From: Calditrichota bacterium
Lineage (GTDB): Bacteria > Calditrichota > Calditrichia > RBG-13-44-9
Length of the DNA: 9,164 bases
Assembly (NCBI GenBank): GCA_024276455.1
Contig: JAJRXE010000516.1
Coordinates: 1 to 9,164, forward strand
Reading direction: 5' to 3'
The notes beneath the pieces were generated by a model, which made no database searches, was not told where the DNA came from, and saw only the letters and a list, made by a program, of their open reading frames with translations. The position numbers and the translations under genes are program-made. Shown one piece after another: positions 1 to 6,171 of the stretch (position 1 is its first letter; every line of letters begins with the position of its first letter).

Positions 1-1512
1 CTGTTTGTCCCCGGAGGAAACCTGGTTTTTTTGAACCATGCCATGGAACCGTTTCTAAAAGCCCGCCTGCTGGATTTACTGCAAGCCCCGGCATTGGATC
101 TGGCTATTTTTCATGCTCACGGTGCCGTGGAAGCCCAGTACCTTCTGGGATTGCCTCCTGCCACGGGCATTCAGCAACAGGTGGAAGCCATTCAACGGTT
201 TTTACGTGGCAAACTGCGCACGGCAAAACGCCGGGGACGTGACCTTGAGAAGGTAAAGGCCTATTACCAGGAGAAGTTCGGCGTACCGGCGGATTGGTTT
301 GCCGGAGCCTTTGACGATTCGGTGGTGGCGCGCGATTCCCTGTTAAGCGCCTGGCAGGATATTTACCCCCAGGATGTGCGGCAAATTGCTCCCCAACCAA
401 AGGTGGTGATTTTCGACCAGTGTTTTAACGGAGCATTTCCGGAATATCCCAATATGGCGGCTGAGTATGTGTTTGGACAGGGAAATGTGGTGGTGGGGGT
501 GGCGAATAGCGTCAACGTTTTGCAGGATGTCTGGTCTGACGAGGGACTGGGGTTACTAGGGCTTGGGGTCCGGGTCGGACTCTGGCATCTCCAGCGTAAT
601 TACCTGGAAACGCATTTGATCGGCGATCCGACTTTCCGTTTCTGGAATATTACCGCGTTCTCGGGAGATCTCTACCCCAATTTAGTGCTAAACCGCGCGG
701 ACGAGCAGTATTGGCAGCGTCTGCTGCGGAGTGAACTGGCGCCCTTACGCGCGCTTGCGGTGGAAAATTACTCCGCCCTGGTCGGCGAACAGTTCATTCC
801 CGAATTGGTTTTGATTTACCGCACCGATCCGGCCTACACGGTTCGGTTGCAAGCGTTCAAAAATCTGGCGGCCGGGCGCAGCAACGATTTCGAGGAAATT
901 TTACTGGAAACCATTCACGATCCCTACGAGCTCATCCGGCGTTTTTCCGCCCGGCTGATGGGAGATGTTGGACGGGAGATTTATCTTCCGGCGCTGGTTC
1001 ACACCATTTTAAACGATCCGGCCAGGCGGGTTCAGAACGCCGCCTGGGAAGCGGTGAGCAAAATCGGTGCTGAAAAAGCGCTTCCGCTGGCCCTGGAAGC
1101 CTTGAAAAAAATGCAAGCCTCTCCGCTTCGCCAGCAATTGGAGAAGCGCTTCAAGCGACTGGCCCGGAAAGATCGCGAATGGTTGAACAACGATTTAATA
1201 CCCACCGTCGAAAACCGGGAACTGCCGTTGAAAAAACGCCTGCAGGCAGTACAAACCTTTCGCACCTATCGGTTTACGGCCGCTATCGATGAGCTGAAAC
1301 GGATTGTCGAATCCCCGGATTACCCGCCGGAGCTGCGCCGCGCGGCGGTGGAAGCGTTGGGCTGGTATGGGTACCATTACCGCAGAGCAGAAATAGCGGA
1401 CTGTTGCCGGCAAGTTTTACAACAGCCTGCTCTACCCGAAATGGTGCAGGGCGAAATTGTTAAAACCCTGAACCGCCTGAAAGCGGGTGCTAATTACCCT
1501 TTAACGCCCTGA
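1..1512 (+). CDS. Gingipain/C25-like caspase-fold protein with C-terminal HEAT repeats (5' end missing)
   Basis: The frame is open from base 1 and ends at a TGA at 1510-1512, so the N-terminal part lies outside the window. A TTG at 31 and an ATG at 43 are possible starts but would leave too little protein before the catalytic core. A helix plus beta strand leads to a His-Gly pair (codons 118-123, in FHAHG), and about 100 residues later a strand ends in DQCFNG with the Cys at 421-423. This His...Cys order is the dyad of clan CD peptidases (gingipain C25, caspases). The later HLIGDPTFRFW (about 616-648) resembles the GDP motif closing C25 catalytic domains. From about 690 to the end the protein is almost all paired amphipathic helices, with phrases such as DPYELIRRFSARLMGD, DPARRVQNAAWEAVSKIG and PPELRRAAVEALG, typical of HEAT repeats. 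The His-Cys gap is much longer than in gingipains (about 33 residues). Protease activity is inferred only. A CHAT-like domain is the main alternative. Confidence 0.72.
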   Translation: MFVPGGNLVFLNHAMEPFLKARLLDLLQAPALDLAIFHAHGAVEAQYLLGLPPATGIQQQVEAIQRFLRGKLRTAKRRGRDLEKVKAYYQEKFGVPADWFAGAFDDSVVARDSLLSAWQDIYPQDVRQIAPQPKVVIFDQCFNGAFPEYPNMAAEYVFGQGNVVVGVANSVNVLQDVWSDEGLGLLGLGVRVGLWHLQRNYLETHLIGDPTFRFWNITAFSGDLYPNLVLNRADEQYWQRLLRSELAPLRALAVENYSALVGEQFIPELVLIYRTDPAYTVRLQAFKNLAAGRSNDFEEILLETIHDPYELIRRFSARLMGDVGREIYLPALVHTILNDPARRVQNAAWEAVSKIGAEKALPLALEALKKMQASPLRQQLEKRFKRLARKDREWLNNDLIPTVENRELPLKKRLQAVQTFRTYRFTAAIDELKRIVESPDYPPELRRAAVEALGWYGYHYRRAEIADCCRQVLQQPALPEMVQGEIVKTLNRLKAGANYPLTP

Positions 1513-1627
1513 GTGGGCAGACTTTTCCGGTGAAAAACGCCCGGAACAAGGACAGGGGGAAGGCGGCGGTGTGTCGGGAGAGCTTTTCGAGAGGAGAGGA
1601 AACAGTTGGGGCGAATTGTGCGCCGGT

Positions 1628-2551
1628 CTATTTGTGAATCAGACCCACCTGCCGACACTGATTGCACTCGAATTGCAGGGTGATGTGGCGGATGTTGAAG
1701 CGTTCCCGGAGCTCCCGCTCAATCTTCTGCCGGAGCCGGTCACTCTCGCTGATTTTCATGTCGTTTACGTTGACGTGCGCTTCCAGATGAATGTCGTTTT
1801 CGCCCACCATCCAGACGTGAATGTGGTGAATGTCCTGCACATCCGGCAACGATTCCACCACGTCGCGAATCGCCTCCAGCGAAATGTCCGGGGGAGTCCC
1901 TTCCATGAGAATGTGAATGGCACGAATCAGAATCTGGTAGCTTTCCTTCAGGATGTAGAGGTTAATTAGAATGGTGAGCGCCGGATCCACCCAGTACACT
2001 TTCCAGAAAATGATGGCCAATCCTCCCAATAATACGCCCACGGAAGAGATGGCATCGCTTAACAGATGTAAATAGGCGGATTTAATATTCAGACTGTGCC
2101 TGGAGTCGCGATGGAGGAGTACGGTACCGAGTACGTTGGCCAGAAGTCCGATTCCGGCCACCACGGACATCAGACTGCCGGTAATTTCGGTGGGCGTGGC
2201 AAAGCGTCGGAAGGCGTGGTAAAACAGGTACCCGGAAATCAGCAGCAACACCGCGGAATTAATAACCGCCGCCAGAATTTCCGCCCGCTTCAGTCCAAAA
2301 GTGTGGCGGTAAGAATGCTCGCGTTCTTTAAGTTTCAGGGCGAGGTAACTGAGCAGTACCGAAATGCCGTCGCTGAAGTTGTGCAGGGCATCCGAAAGGA
2401 GGGAGAGGCTTCCGGATAATACTCCGCCAATCATTTCCGCCAGCGTGATCACGAAATTGAGCACCATGGTCAGAAGGAGGCGAAATCCGGTGGAATGCAG
2501 GTGAGAGTGTCCGGAAGAGTGCTGGTGAGAATGTGAATGTCCGTGACCCAT
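1628..2551 (-). CDS. Cation diffusion facilitator (CDF) family zinc/cation efflux transporter
   Basis: The 307-residue product is a typical length for a CzcD/ZitB-type CDF protein, which exports Zn2+ (also Co2+, Cd2+) across the inner membrane in exchange for protons. The N-terminus is a His-rich tail (MGHGHSHSHQHSSGHSHLHS), probably a cytoplasmic metal-binding segment. Six membrane segments follow, at about residues 23-43, 47-73, 88-112, 125-147, 159-182 and 186-206. The transport site is visible as H57 and D61 in TM2 (DALHNFSD) and H162 and D166 in TM5 (HLLSDAISS), the HD-HD set found in zinc transporters. The C-terminal cytoplasmic domain (about 218-300) has IHHIHVW, H255, H259 and a terminal ECNQC, all possible zinc ligands. 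The start is set by the His-rich tail; its Shine-Dalgarno is weak. It lies convergent to the protease-like gene. A metal-responsive promoter is suggested by a dyad upstream. Exact metal specificity cannot be read here. Confidence 0.95.
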   Translation of the reverse strand: MGHGHSHSHQHSSGHSHLHSTGFRLLLTMVLNFVITLAEMIGGVLSGSLSLLSDALHNFSDGISVLLSYLALKLKEREHSYRHTFGLKRAEILAAVINSAVLLLISGYLFYHAFRRFATPTEITGSLMSVVAGIGLLANVLGTVLLHRDSRHSLNIKSAYLHLLSDAISSVGVLLGGLAIIFWKVYWVDPALTILINLYILKESYQILIRAIHILMEGTPPDISLEAIRDVVESLPDVQDIHHIHVWMVGENDIHLEAHVNVNDMKISESDRLRQKIERELRERFNIRHITLQFECNQCRQVGLIHK

Positions 2552-2579
2552 TTGTCCGTTTCATTTAAATCGCCGCCTC

Positions 2580-2608
2580 AATATGCCGTTCCGAAAACGG
2601 AAATTCAA
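2580..2608 (-). promoter_or_regulatory. Likely promoter of the CDF transporter gene with a dyad in the spacer
   Basis: Read on the minus strand, TTGAAT (2603-2608) is followed after exactly 17 bases by CATATT (2580-2585), a reasonable sigma-70 type pair that would start transcription about 20 bases before the ATG. The spacer contains a perfect inverted repeat, TTCCG-4-CGGAA (2589-2602). A ten-base palindrome, TTCAATTGAA (2604-2613), overlaps the -35. Dyads in this position often bind a regulator, here perhaps a metal sensor, but no regulator gene is in the window and the site matches no consensus that I can name. If the host uses the Bacteroidota-type sigma factor, the -35/-10 reading would not apply. 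Confidence 0.45.
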
Positions 2609-2638
2609 TTGAAAAATAATTTCTTCCGTAGAGGATTT

Positions 2639-2674
2639 AAAAAGGGGTTCGCGGGAATGGGCGAACCCCTTTTT
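2639..2674 (-). terminator. Strong intrinsic terminator after yceI-family gene
   Basis: A perfect 14-bp stem (2639-2652 paired with 2661-2674) encloses an 8-base loop. On the minus strand the GC-rich part of the stem runs into five T residues. It starts 6 bases after the stop codon of the YceI-family gene and ends that transcript before the CDF gene, which therefore needs its own promoter. Confidence 0.92.
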
Positions 2675-2680
2675 GTCTCG

Positions 2681-3268
2681 CTACTGGGCGATGAATTCCG
2701 CCCGAATGGTGATTTTAACGTCTTTTCCCACAACCAGGCCGCCACTTTCCAGTGTTTTGTTCCATTGCAATCCGAAATCGAAGCGATTGATGGTGGTGGT
2801 CGCTTCCCAGCCGGCGCGGGTTTTCCCCCGGAAGTCCTGAATTACTCCGCCCAGGGTGGCATCCAGAACCACCGGTTTGGTAATCCCGCGAATGGTGAGA
2901 TCGCCGGAAATTTTGTACTGGTTCTCTCCGGTCTTTTCGAAGCGTTTACTCACAAAGGTGATGGTGGGGAAGTTGGCGGCGTCAAAAAAGTCGGCCGAAC
3001 GGAGATGGTCATCCCGGGTTTTATTGTCTGTGTTAATGCTGTTTACCTGGATGGTGGCCTGAATTTGTCCGTCGCTGAAATCGTCTTTGTCGGAAACAAA
3101 CGTTACGCTAAATTGGTCGAACTTCCCCACCACAGTGGTAATGACCATGTGTTTCACCTCGAAAGAGACGCTGGAATGGGCCGGATCCAGTTTCCATTGC
3201 CGGGCCTCGAGCAGGCCGGTTAGTGACAGCACCAGAACGAGAACAAACCATTTATTTAAACGCTGCAT
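2681..3268 (-). CDS. YceI-family periplasmic lipocalin-like protein
   Basis: The 195-residue product begins with a signal peptide (residues 1-22: K6, a hydrophobic WFVLVLVLSLTGLL stretch, likely cleavage after LLEA). The mature part starts RQWKLDPAHSSVSFEVKHMVITTVVGKF, the hallmark opening of YceI proteins. It continues as an all-beta domain with the family phrases SADFFDAANFPTITFVSKRFE, YKISGDLTIRGITKPVVLDATLGG and AGWEATTTINRFDFGLQWN. YceI proteins form an extended beta-barrel that binds isoprenoid-type lipids such as polyprenyl quinones in the periplasm; the cellular role is unsettled, with links to base, acid or osmotic stress. A strong GGAGG (3276-3280) sits 7 bases before the ATG and fixes the start. 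It is a single-gene unit closed by the terminator at 2639-2674 and divergent from msrA. Length and motifs are normal for the family. Confidence 0.95.
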   Translation of the reverse strand: MQRLNKWFVLVLVLSLTGLLEARQWKLDPAHSSVSFEVKHMVITTVVGKFDQFSVTFVSDKDDFSDGQIQATIQVNSINTDNKTRDDHLRSADFFDAANFPTITFVSKRFEKTGENQYKISGDLTIRGITKPVVLDATLGGVIQDFRGKTRAGWEATTTINRFDFGLQWNKTLESGGLVVGKDVKITIRAEFIAQ

Positions 3269-3287
3269 CGCGATTCCTCCTTTTTTT

Positions 3288-3316
3288 AATGTAAAATGAA
3301 TTGTTTGTCGATTCAG
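3288..3316 (-). promoter_or_regulatory. Possible promoter of the YceI-family gene
   Basis: On the minus strand CTGAAT (3311-3316) and TACATT (3288-3293) are 17 bases apart. They would place the transcription start near 3281, giving a leader of only about 13 bases that still contains the GGAGG. The same spacing and a similar -35 occur upstream of the CDF gene. The -35 match is weak (3 of 6 to TTGACA), so this is tentative. Confidence 0.3.
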
Positions 3317-3346
3317 AGGCCACGTTGGTTGTGTTGCGCCTCTGAA
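3312..3346 (-). repeat. 9-bp inverted repeat in the yceI/msrA intergenic region
   Basis: TTCAGAGGC (3312-3320) and GCCTCTGAA (3338-3346) are perfect inverted copies separated by 17 bases. The arm nearest yceI overlaps the proposed -35 box. The spacing between arm centres is 26 bases, about two and a half helical turns. It could be an operator for the YceI-family gene or a hairpin in a longer leader. No T-run follows on either strand, so it is not a normal terminator. Confidence 0.5.
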
Positions 3347-3473
3347 GATGGAAGAAAGTAGGAAAAAAAATCCAGCCGATCAAGAAAACGGTCTGCTTTT
3401 GCAAAAAAAAATGGGGAACCCGGCCGGACAGGGATTCGTTAGTAAACTACACTCATAAAGGAAAGGGAATACT

Positions 3474-4097
3474 GTGCGCTGGTTTTTTGTTTTGAGCTTG
3501 CTTATTTTTCTAATAGTTAGTACCGGAGGAGCCATGCAGAAGAAAGAGATTAAGGATTCTAAAATCGATAAAGTTGAAATAGCCACCCTGGCGGGGGGAT
3601 GTTTCTGGTGTATGCAACCGCCTTACGACGATCTGCCGGGGGTGATTTCCACTACGGTGGGCTACACCGGTGGCGATCTGCCCAATCCCACTTACGAAGA
3701 AGTTTCCACGGGTACCACCGGCCATGTGGAAGCGGTGCAGATTGTTTTCGACCCGTCCCGGATTTCTTATGAAGAGCTGCTGCAGGTTTTCTGGCGCAAT
3801 ATTGATCCCACCAATCCCGCCGGGCAGTTTGCCGATTACGGTTCTCAATACCGGACGGTCATTTTTTACCACGACGAACGGCAGAAGGAAATTGCCGAGA
3901 AGTCCAAACGGGAACTGGAGGCTTCCGGAAAATTTGACAAACCGATTGTTACCGAAATTCGTCCGGCAAAAGAATTTTACCCTGCAGAGGAGTACCATCA
4001 GGAATTTTACCGCAAGAATCCCTTGCGTTACAATAGTTACAAAGTGGGTTCCGGTCGGGCAGGATTCATCAAGAAAATGTGGGGAGAGGAAAAATAA
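3474..4097 (+). CDS. msrA: Peptide-methionine (S)-S-oxide reductase MsrA, probably exported
   Basis: MsrA reduces the S epimer of methionine sulfoxide in oxidised proteins using a catalytic Cys. The protein has GGCFWCMQPP with catalytic C43, then VGYTGGDLPNPTYEEVSTGTTGHVEAVQ carrying Y74 and E86, and ADYGSQYRTVIF carrying D121 and Y126. These match the Cys/Tyr/Glu/Asp/Tyr active-site set known in MsrA. The end (NSYKVGSGRAGFIKKMWG) is normal for the GCFWC subgroup. C43 and C46 are the only cysteines, so the resolving Cys must be C46 or come from another molecule. The GTG start at 3474 has AAAGGAAAGGG just upstream and gives a hydrophobic leader (WFFVLSLLIFLIV, possible cleavage after TGGA), implying export. 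A second start at 3534 (M21) would give a 187-residue cytoplasmic enzyme. It is divergent from the YceI-family gene and convergent with the EamA-family gene 42 bases away. Confidence 0.95.
   Translation: MRWFFVLSLLIFLIVSTGGAMQKKEIKDSKIDKVEIATLAGGCFWCMQPPYDDLPGVISTTVGYTGGDLPNPTYEEVSTGTTGHVEAVQIVFDPSRISYEELLQVFWRNIDPTNPAGQFADYGSQYRTVIFYHDERQKEIAEKSKRELEASGKFDKPIVTEIRPAKEFYPAEEYHQEFYRKNPLRYNSYKVGSGRAGFIKKMWGEEK
3525..3536 (+). promoter_or_regulatory. Internal ribosome binding site and alternative ATG start of msrA
   Basis: GGAGGA (3525-3530) stands 3 bases before an in-frame ATG (3534-3536), which is residue 21 of the long product. It is as good a Shine-Dalgarno match as the one before the GTG, although the spacing is short. 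Starting here removes the whole signal-peptide-like leader while leaving the catalytic domain complete. Confidence 0.5.
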
Positions 4098-4139
4098 CGT
4101 TCTGAAGAAACTGGCGTTCCTTCCCGGAGCGGCAAAAGG

Positions 4140-5063
4140 TTAGCCGGCGGATTTTGTTTCGGTTTCGGGACGGGCGGGCGGACTTCCCGCTTGCGAAAGC
4201 AGCATGCCGCTAAGCATTAACAGACATCCCAGAATCTCCCGGCTGCTCAGTCGTTCGTGGAGGATGAGCCAGCCACCTATTACGGCAAAAACCGCTTCCA
4301 GACTGAGAATAATGGCGGCGTGGGAAGGATGGGCTTCCTTTTGTCCCACCAGTTGCAGGGTGTAGGCGACTCCCACCGAAAGCACCCCGGCATAAAGAAT
4401 GGGAAGGTAAGCGGCTTGCAGCGCGTCCCGGTGGATGGGTTCGGTGAAGAGAGCCACTGCCAGACTGAGAAAGGCGCAGGTGCTGAACTGGTACACCGCT
4501 AATTCCAGAGCCTCCAGGCGGTTAACCAGCCCGTCGATTAGCTGAACGTGTAGTGCCCAGAAGAAAGCCCCGGCGAGCACCAACAAATCGCCCCGGGCAA
4601 TGGTGAAATCCCGGGTGACGCTGAGAAAGTACATCCCCAGCGCAGCCAGTACCGCTCCGGCCCAGGTCAGGCGGCGCGACGCCTTCCCCCACAACAGTCC
4701 CAGAATCGGCACCAGCAGTACGTACAATCCGGTGATGAATCCGGCTTTTCCGGCGGTTGTGTACACAATGCCCACCTGCTGCAACGAAGCGCCGGCAAAA
4801 ATTAAAAACCCCGCCAGCATTCCGGAAAAAAGGCGAAATTCCAGGGGGAGAGATTGCCTGCCGGGATGGCGTTTGCCGGATTGGCTTCGTTTCCGATGGA
4901 AAAGAAAAGGGAGCAAAACCAGCGTTCCCAGGGCAAATCGCACCCCGTTAAATAGAAATGGTCCGACGAATTCCATGCCGGCACGCTGGGCCACAAAGGC
5001 AAATCCCCAGATCGCCGATGCCAGCAGAAGAATCGCATCCGATTTCAAGGTACGGGTCTTCAT
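4140..5063 (-). CDS. EamA/DMT-superfamily transporter
   Basis: The 307-residue membrane protein has about ten hydrophobic segments in two homologous halves, the normal layout of DMT-superfamily (EamA, RhaT-like) permeases. The first half opens with LLLASAIWGFAFVAQRAGM and includes FLIFAGASLQQVGIVYTTAGKAGFITGLYVLLVPILG. The second half (from about residue 158) ends with the family signature SLEAVFAVIGGWLILHERLSSREILG (residues 254-279). Members move metabolites such as amino acids, nucleosides or drugs out of the cell; the substrate cannot be told from sequence. I chose the ATG at 5061-5063 because AAGAGGAA lies just before it and the transmembrane domain begins directly after MKTRTLKSD. The frame is open 20 codons further upstream to an ATG at 5123, which would add an unlikely polar extension. 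The gene is convergent with msrA and separated by 172 bases from the nitrilase-family gene upstream. Confidence 0.9.
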   Translation of the reverse strand: MKTRTLKSDAILLLASAIWGFAFVAQRAGMEFVGPFLFNGVRFALGTLVLLPFLFHRKRSQSGKRHPGRQSLPLEFRLFSGMLAGFLIFAGASLQQVGIVYTTAGKAGFITGLYVLLVPILGLLWGKASRRLTWAGAVLAALGMYFLSVTRDFTIARGDLLVLAGAFFWALHVQLIDGLVNRLEALELAVYQFSTCAFLSLAVALFTEPIHRDALQAAYLPILYAGVLSVGVAYTLQLVGQKEAHPSHAAIILSLEAVFAVIGGWLILHERLSSREILGCLLMLSGMLLSQAGSPPARPETETKSAG

Positions 5064-5235
5064 TGTTCCTCTTATTCCCGCAAGTGCCTCGAATTTTCCC
5101 CAACGACGAGTGTTTACCTGCAACCAAATGACAGTTCCATGGCTCGGAGTTTGGGGTAAAAATTGAAAGTGAAAACCGGGCGGTTAAAACCGTTCATCAG
5201 GGATTTGCTTTACCGTTTCGGGTTCCATTTAAATT

Positions 5236-6081
5236 TTAGGATGTTTCGTTGACCTGGAACCAGCGCTGGTAAAGCTCCGGGCGACGGTCCCGGAGAAAGT
5301 AGCGCCGGGCGTGGGCATTGCGAACCTCCTCCAGATCGATTTCTGTGAGAAGAATGTGATCTTGCAAAGCCGGTGCCTGGGCAATCACCCGACCGTCCGG
5401 GGCAGTGACGAAGGATTTGCCTTCGAACGTCAGACAATCTTCCTTGCCCACCCGATTACACAGGGCGGTGAAATAGCCGTTCTGGAAAGAAGCAACCTGC
5501 ATTTCCGCTTCGAATAAGCCGGGAGGCCATTCGCCTACCGAACCGGCCTGTGGTACCACCACCAATTCCGCCCCCTGCAAAGCCAGAGCCCGCAAATATT
5601 CCGGGTAGTGGCGGTCGTAACAGATGGCGACCCCGATTTTTCCCAGGGCAGTCTGGAAAACCAGCGGCTCGCCTTCTCCAGGCGTGTAATATTGCTGCTC
5701 GTGGAAGCAGGGCGCTTCCAGAATGTGCACCATTCGGGTGACTCCTAACAGCGAACCGTCGGTGTCGATAACCGGACTGGCGTCGTAGGTGTGAGCACCG
5801 TCCCGTTCGTAAAGATTAATCACGGTGACCACATGCCAGCGCCGGGCTAATTCCTGGAAGATTTTGGTGGTTGGCCCGGGGACCGGTTCCGCCAGTTCCA
5901 GCCGGTCACCTTCCGGTGGCCGCTGGGGGTAAAAATGGGTGAACGCCAGTTCGGGAAAGCAAATGAGCTGGGCTCCCAGGCGCGCCGCTGTCTCGAACGC
6001 ATTCACAGCTTGCTCCAGATTATCTTTTTTGTCTTTGACCGTGTGCTGCTGAATCAAGGCGATATTTATTTTTCTTTTCAT
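5236..6081 (-). CDS. Nitrilase-superfamily carbon-nitrogen hydrolase with altered catalytic Lys
   Basis: The 281-residue product has the nitrilase alpha-beta-beta-alpha fold pattern from INIALIQQHTVKDKKDNL onward, closest by eye to the N-carbamoylputrescine amidase/beta-ureidopropionase branch. Such enzymes hydrolyse C-N bonds of amides or carbamoyl compounds in the cytoplasm with a Glu-Lys-Cys triad. The Glu is E44 (CFPELAFT), the second conserved Glu is probably E128 (FHEQQYYTPG), and the nucleophile is C154 (GVAICYDRHYPE). The Lys segment, normally YRKxHIP, reads TRMVHIL here, with Met at 117 and no Lys between residues 73 and 148. The start is supported by AAAGGAAGG (6087-6095) five bases before the ATG. 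nhaC lies 90 bases upstream on the same strand, so co-transcription is possible. No convincing terminator follows; a small AACC/GGTT hairpin near 5175-5186 is weak. Substrate and even activity are uncertain. Confidence 0.88.
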   Translation of the reverse strand: MKRKINIALIQQHTVKDKKDNLEQAVNAFETAARLGAQLICFPELAFTHFYPQRPPEGDRLELAEPVPGPTTKIFQELARRWHVVTVINLYERDGAHTYDASPVIDTDGSLLGVTRMVHILEAPCFHEQQYYTPGEGEPLVFQTALGKIGVAICYDRHYPEYLRALALQGAELVVVPQAGSVGEWPPGLFEAEMQVASFQNGYFTALCNRVGKEDCLTFEGKSFVTAPDGRVIAQAPALQDHILLTEIDLEEVRNAHARRYFLRDRRPELYQRWFQVNETS

Positions 6082-6171
6082 GAGTGCCTTCCTTTACCTT
6101 TAAATTGTTTGTGAGAACCAATTTTGTATCTGTTACGTTGTCACTGTGCCCTCGGCGGTGAAAAATCAAGA

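Noticed and set aside
1525..1546. TTCCGG/CCGGAA hairpin after the protease-like gene as a terminator
   Set aside because: The stem is only 6 bp with a ten-base loop, and no T-run follows on either strand.
1571..1969. A 132-codon plus-strand open frame opposite the 3' end of the CDF gene
   Set aside because: It mirrors the conserved CDF C-terminal domain codon for codon and has no family features.
2537..3223. A 228-codon open frame on the plus strand opposite the YceI-family and CDF genes
   Set aside because: It is antisense to a clearly recognised YceI gene, runs through the perfect terminator hairpin, and its translation resembles no protein family.
3363..3411. Two A-tracts (3363-3370 and 3403-3411) as phase-variable switches for msrA
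   Set aside because: They are outside the coding sequence and not placed between a -35 and -10 that I can recognise; they are more likely just bendable AT-rich promoter DNA.
3510..4143. Long open frames overlapping msrA on both strands (3510-3998 minus, 3670-4143 plus)
   Set aside because: The MsrA frame carries all catalytic motifs; the others are composition artefacts of the same bases.
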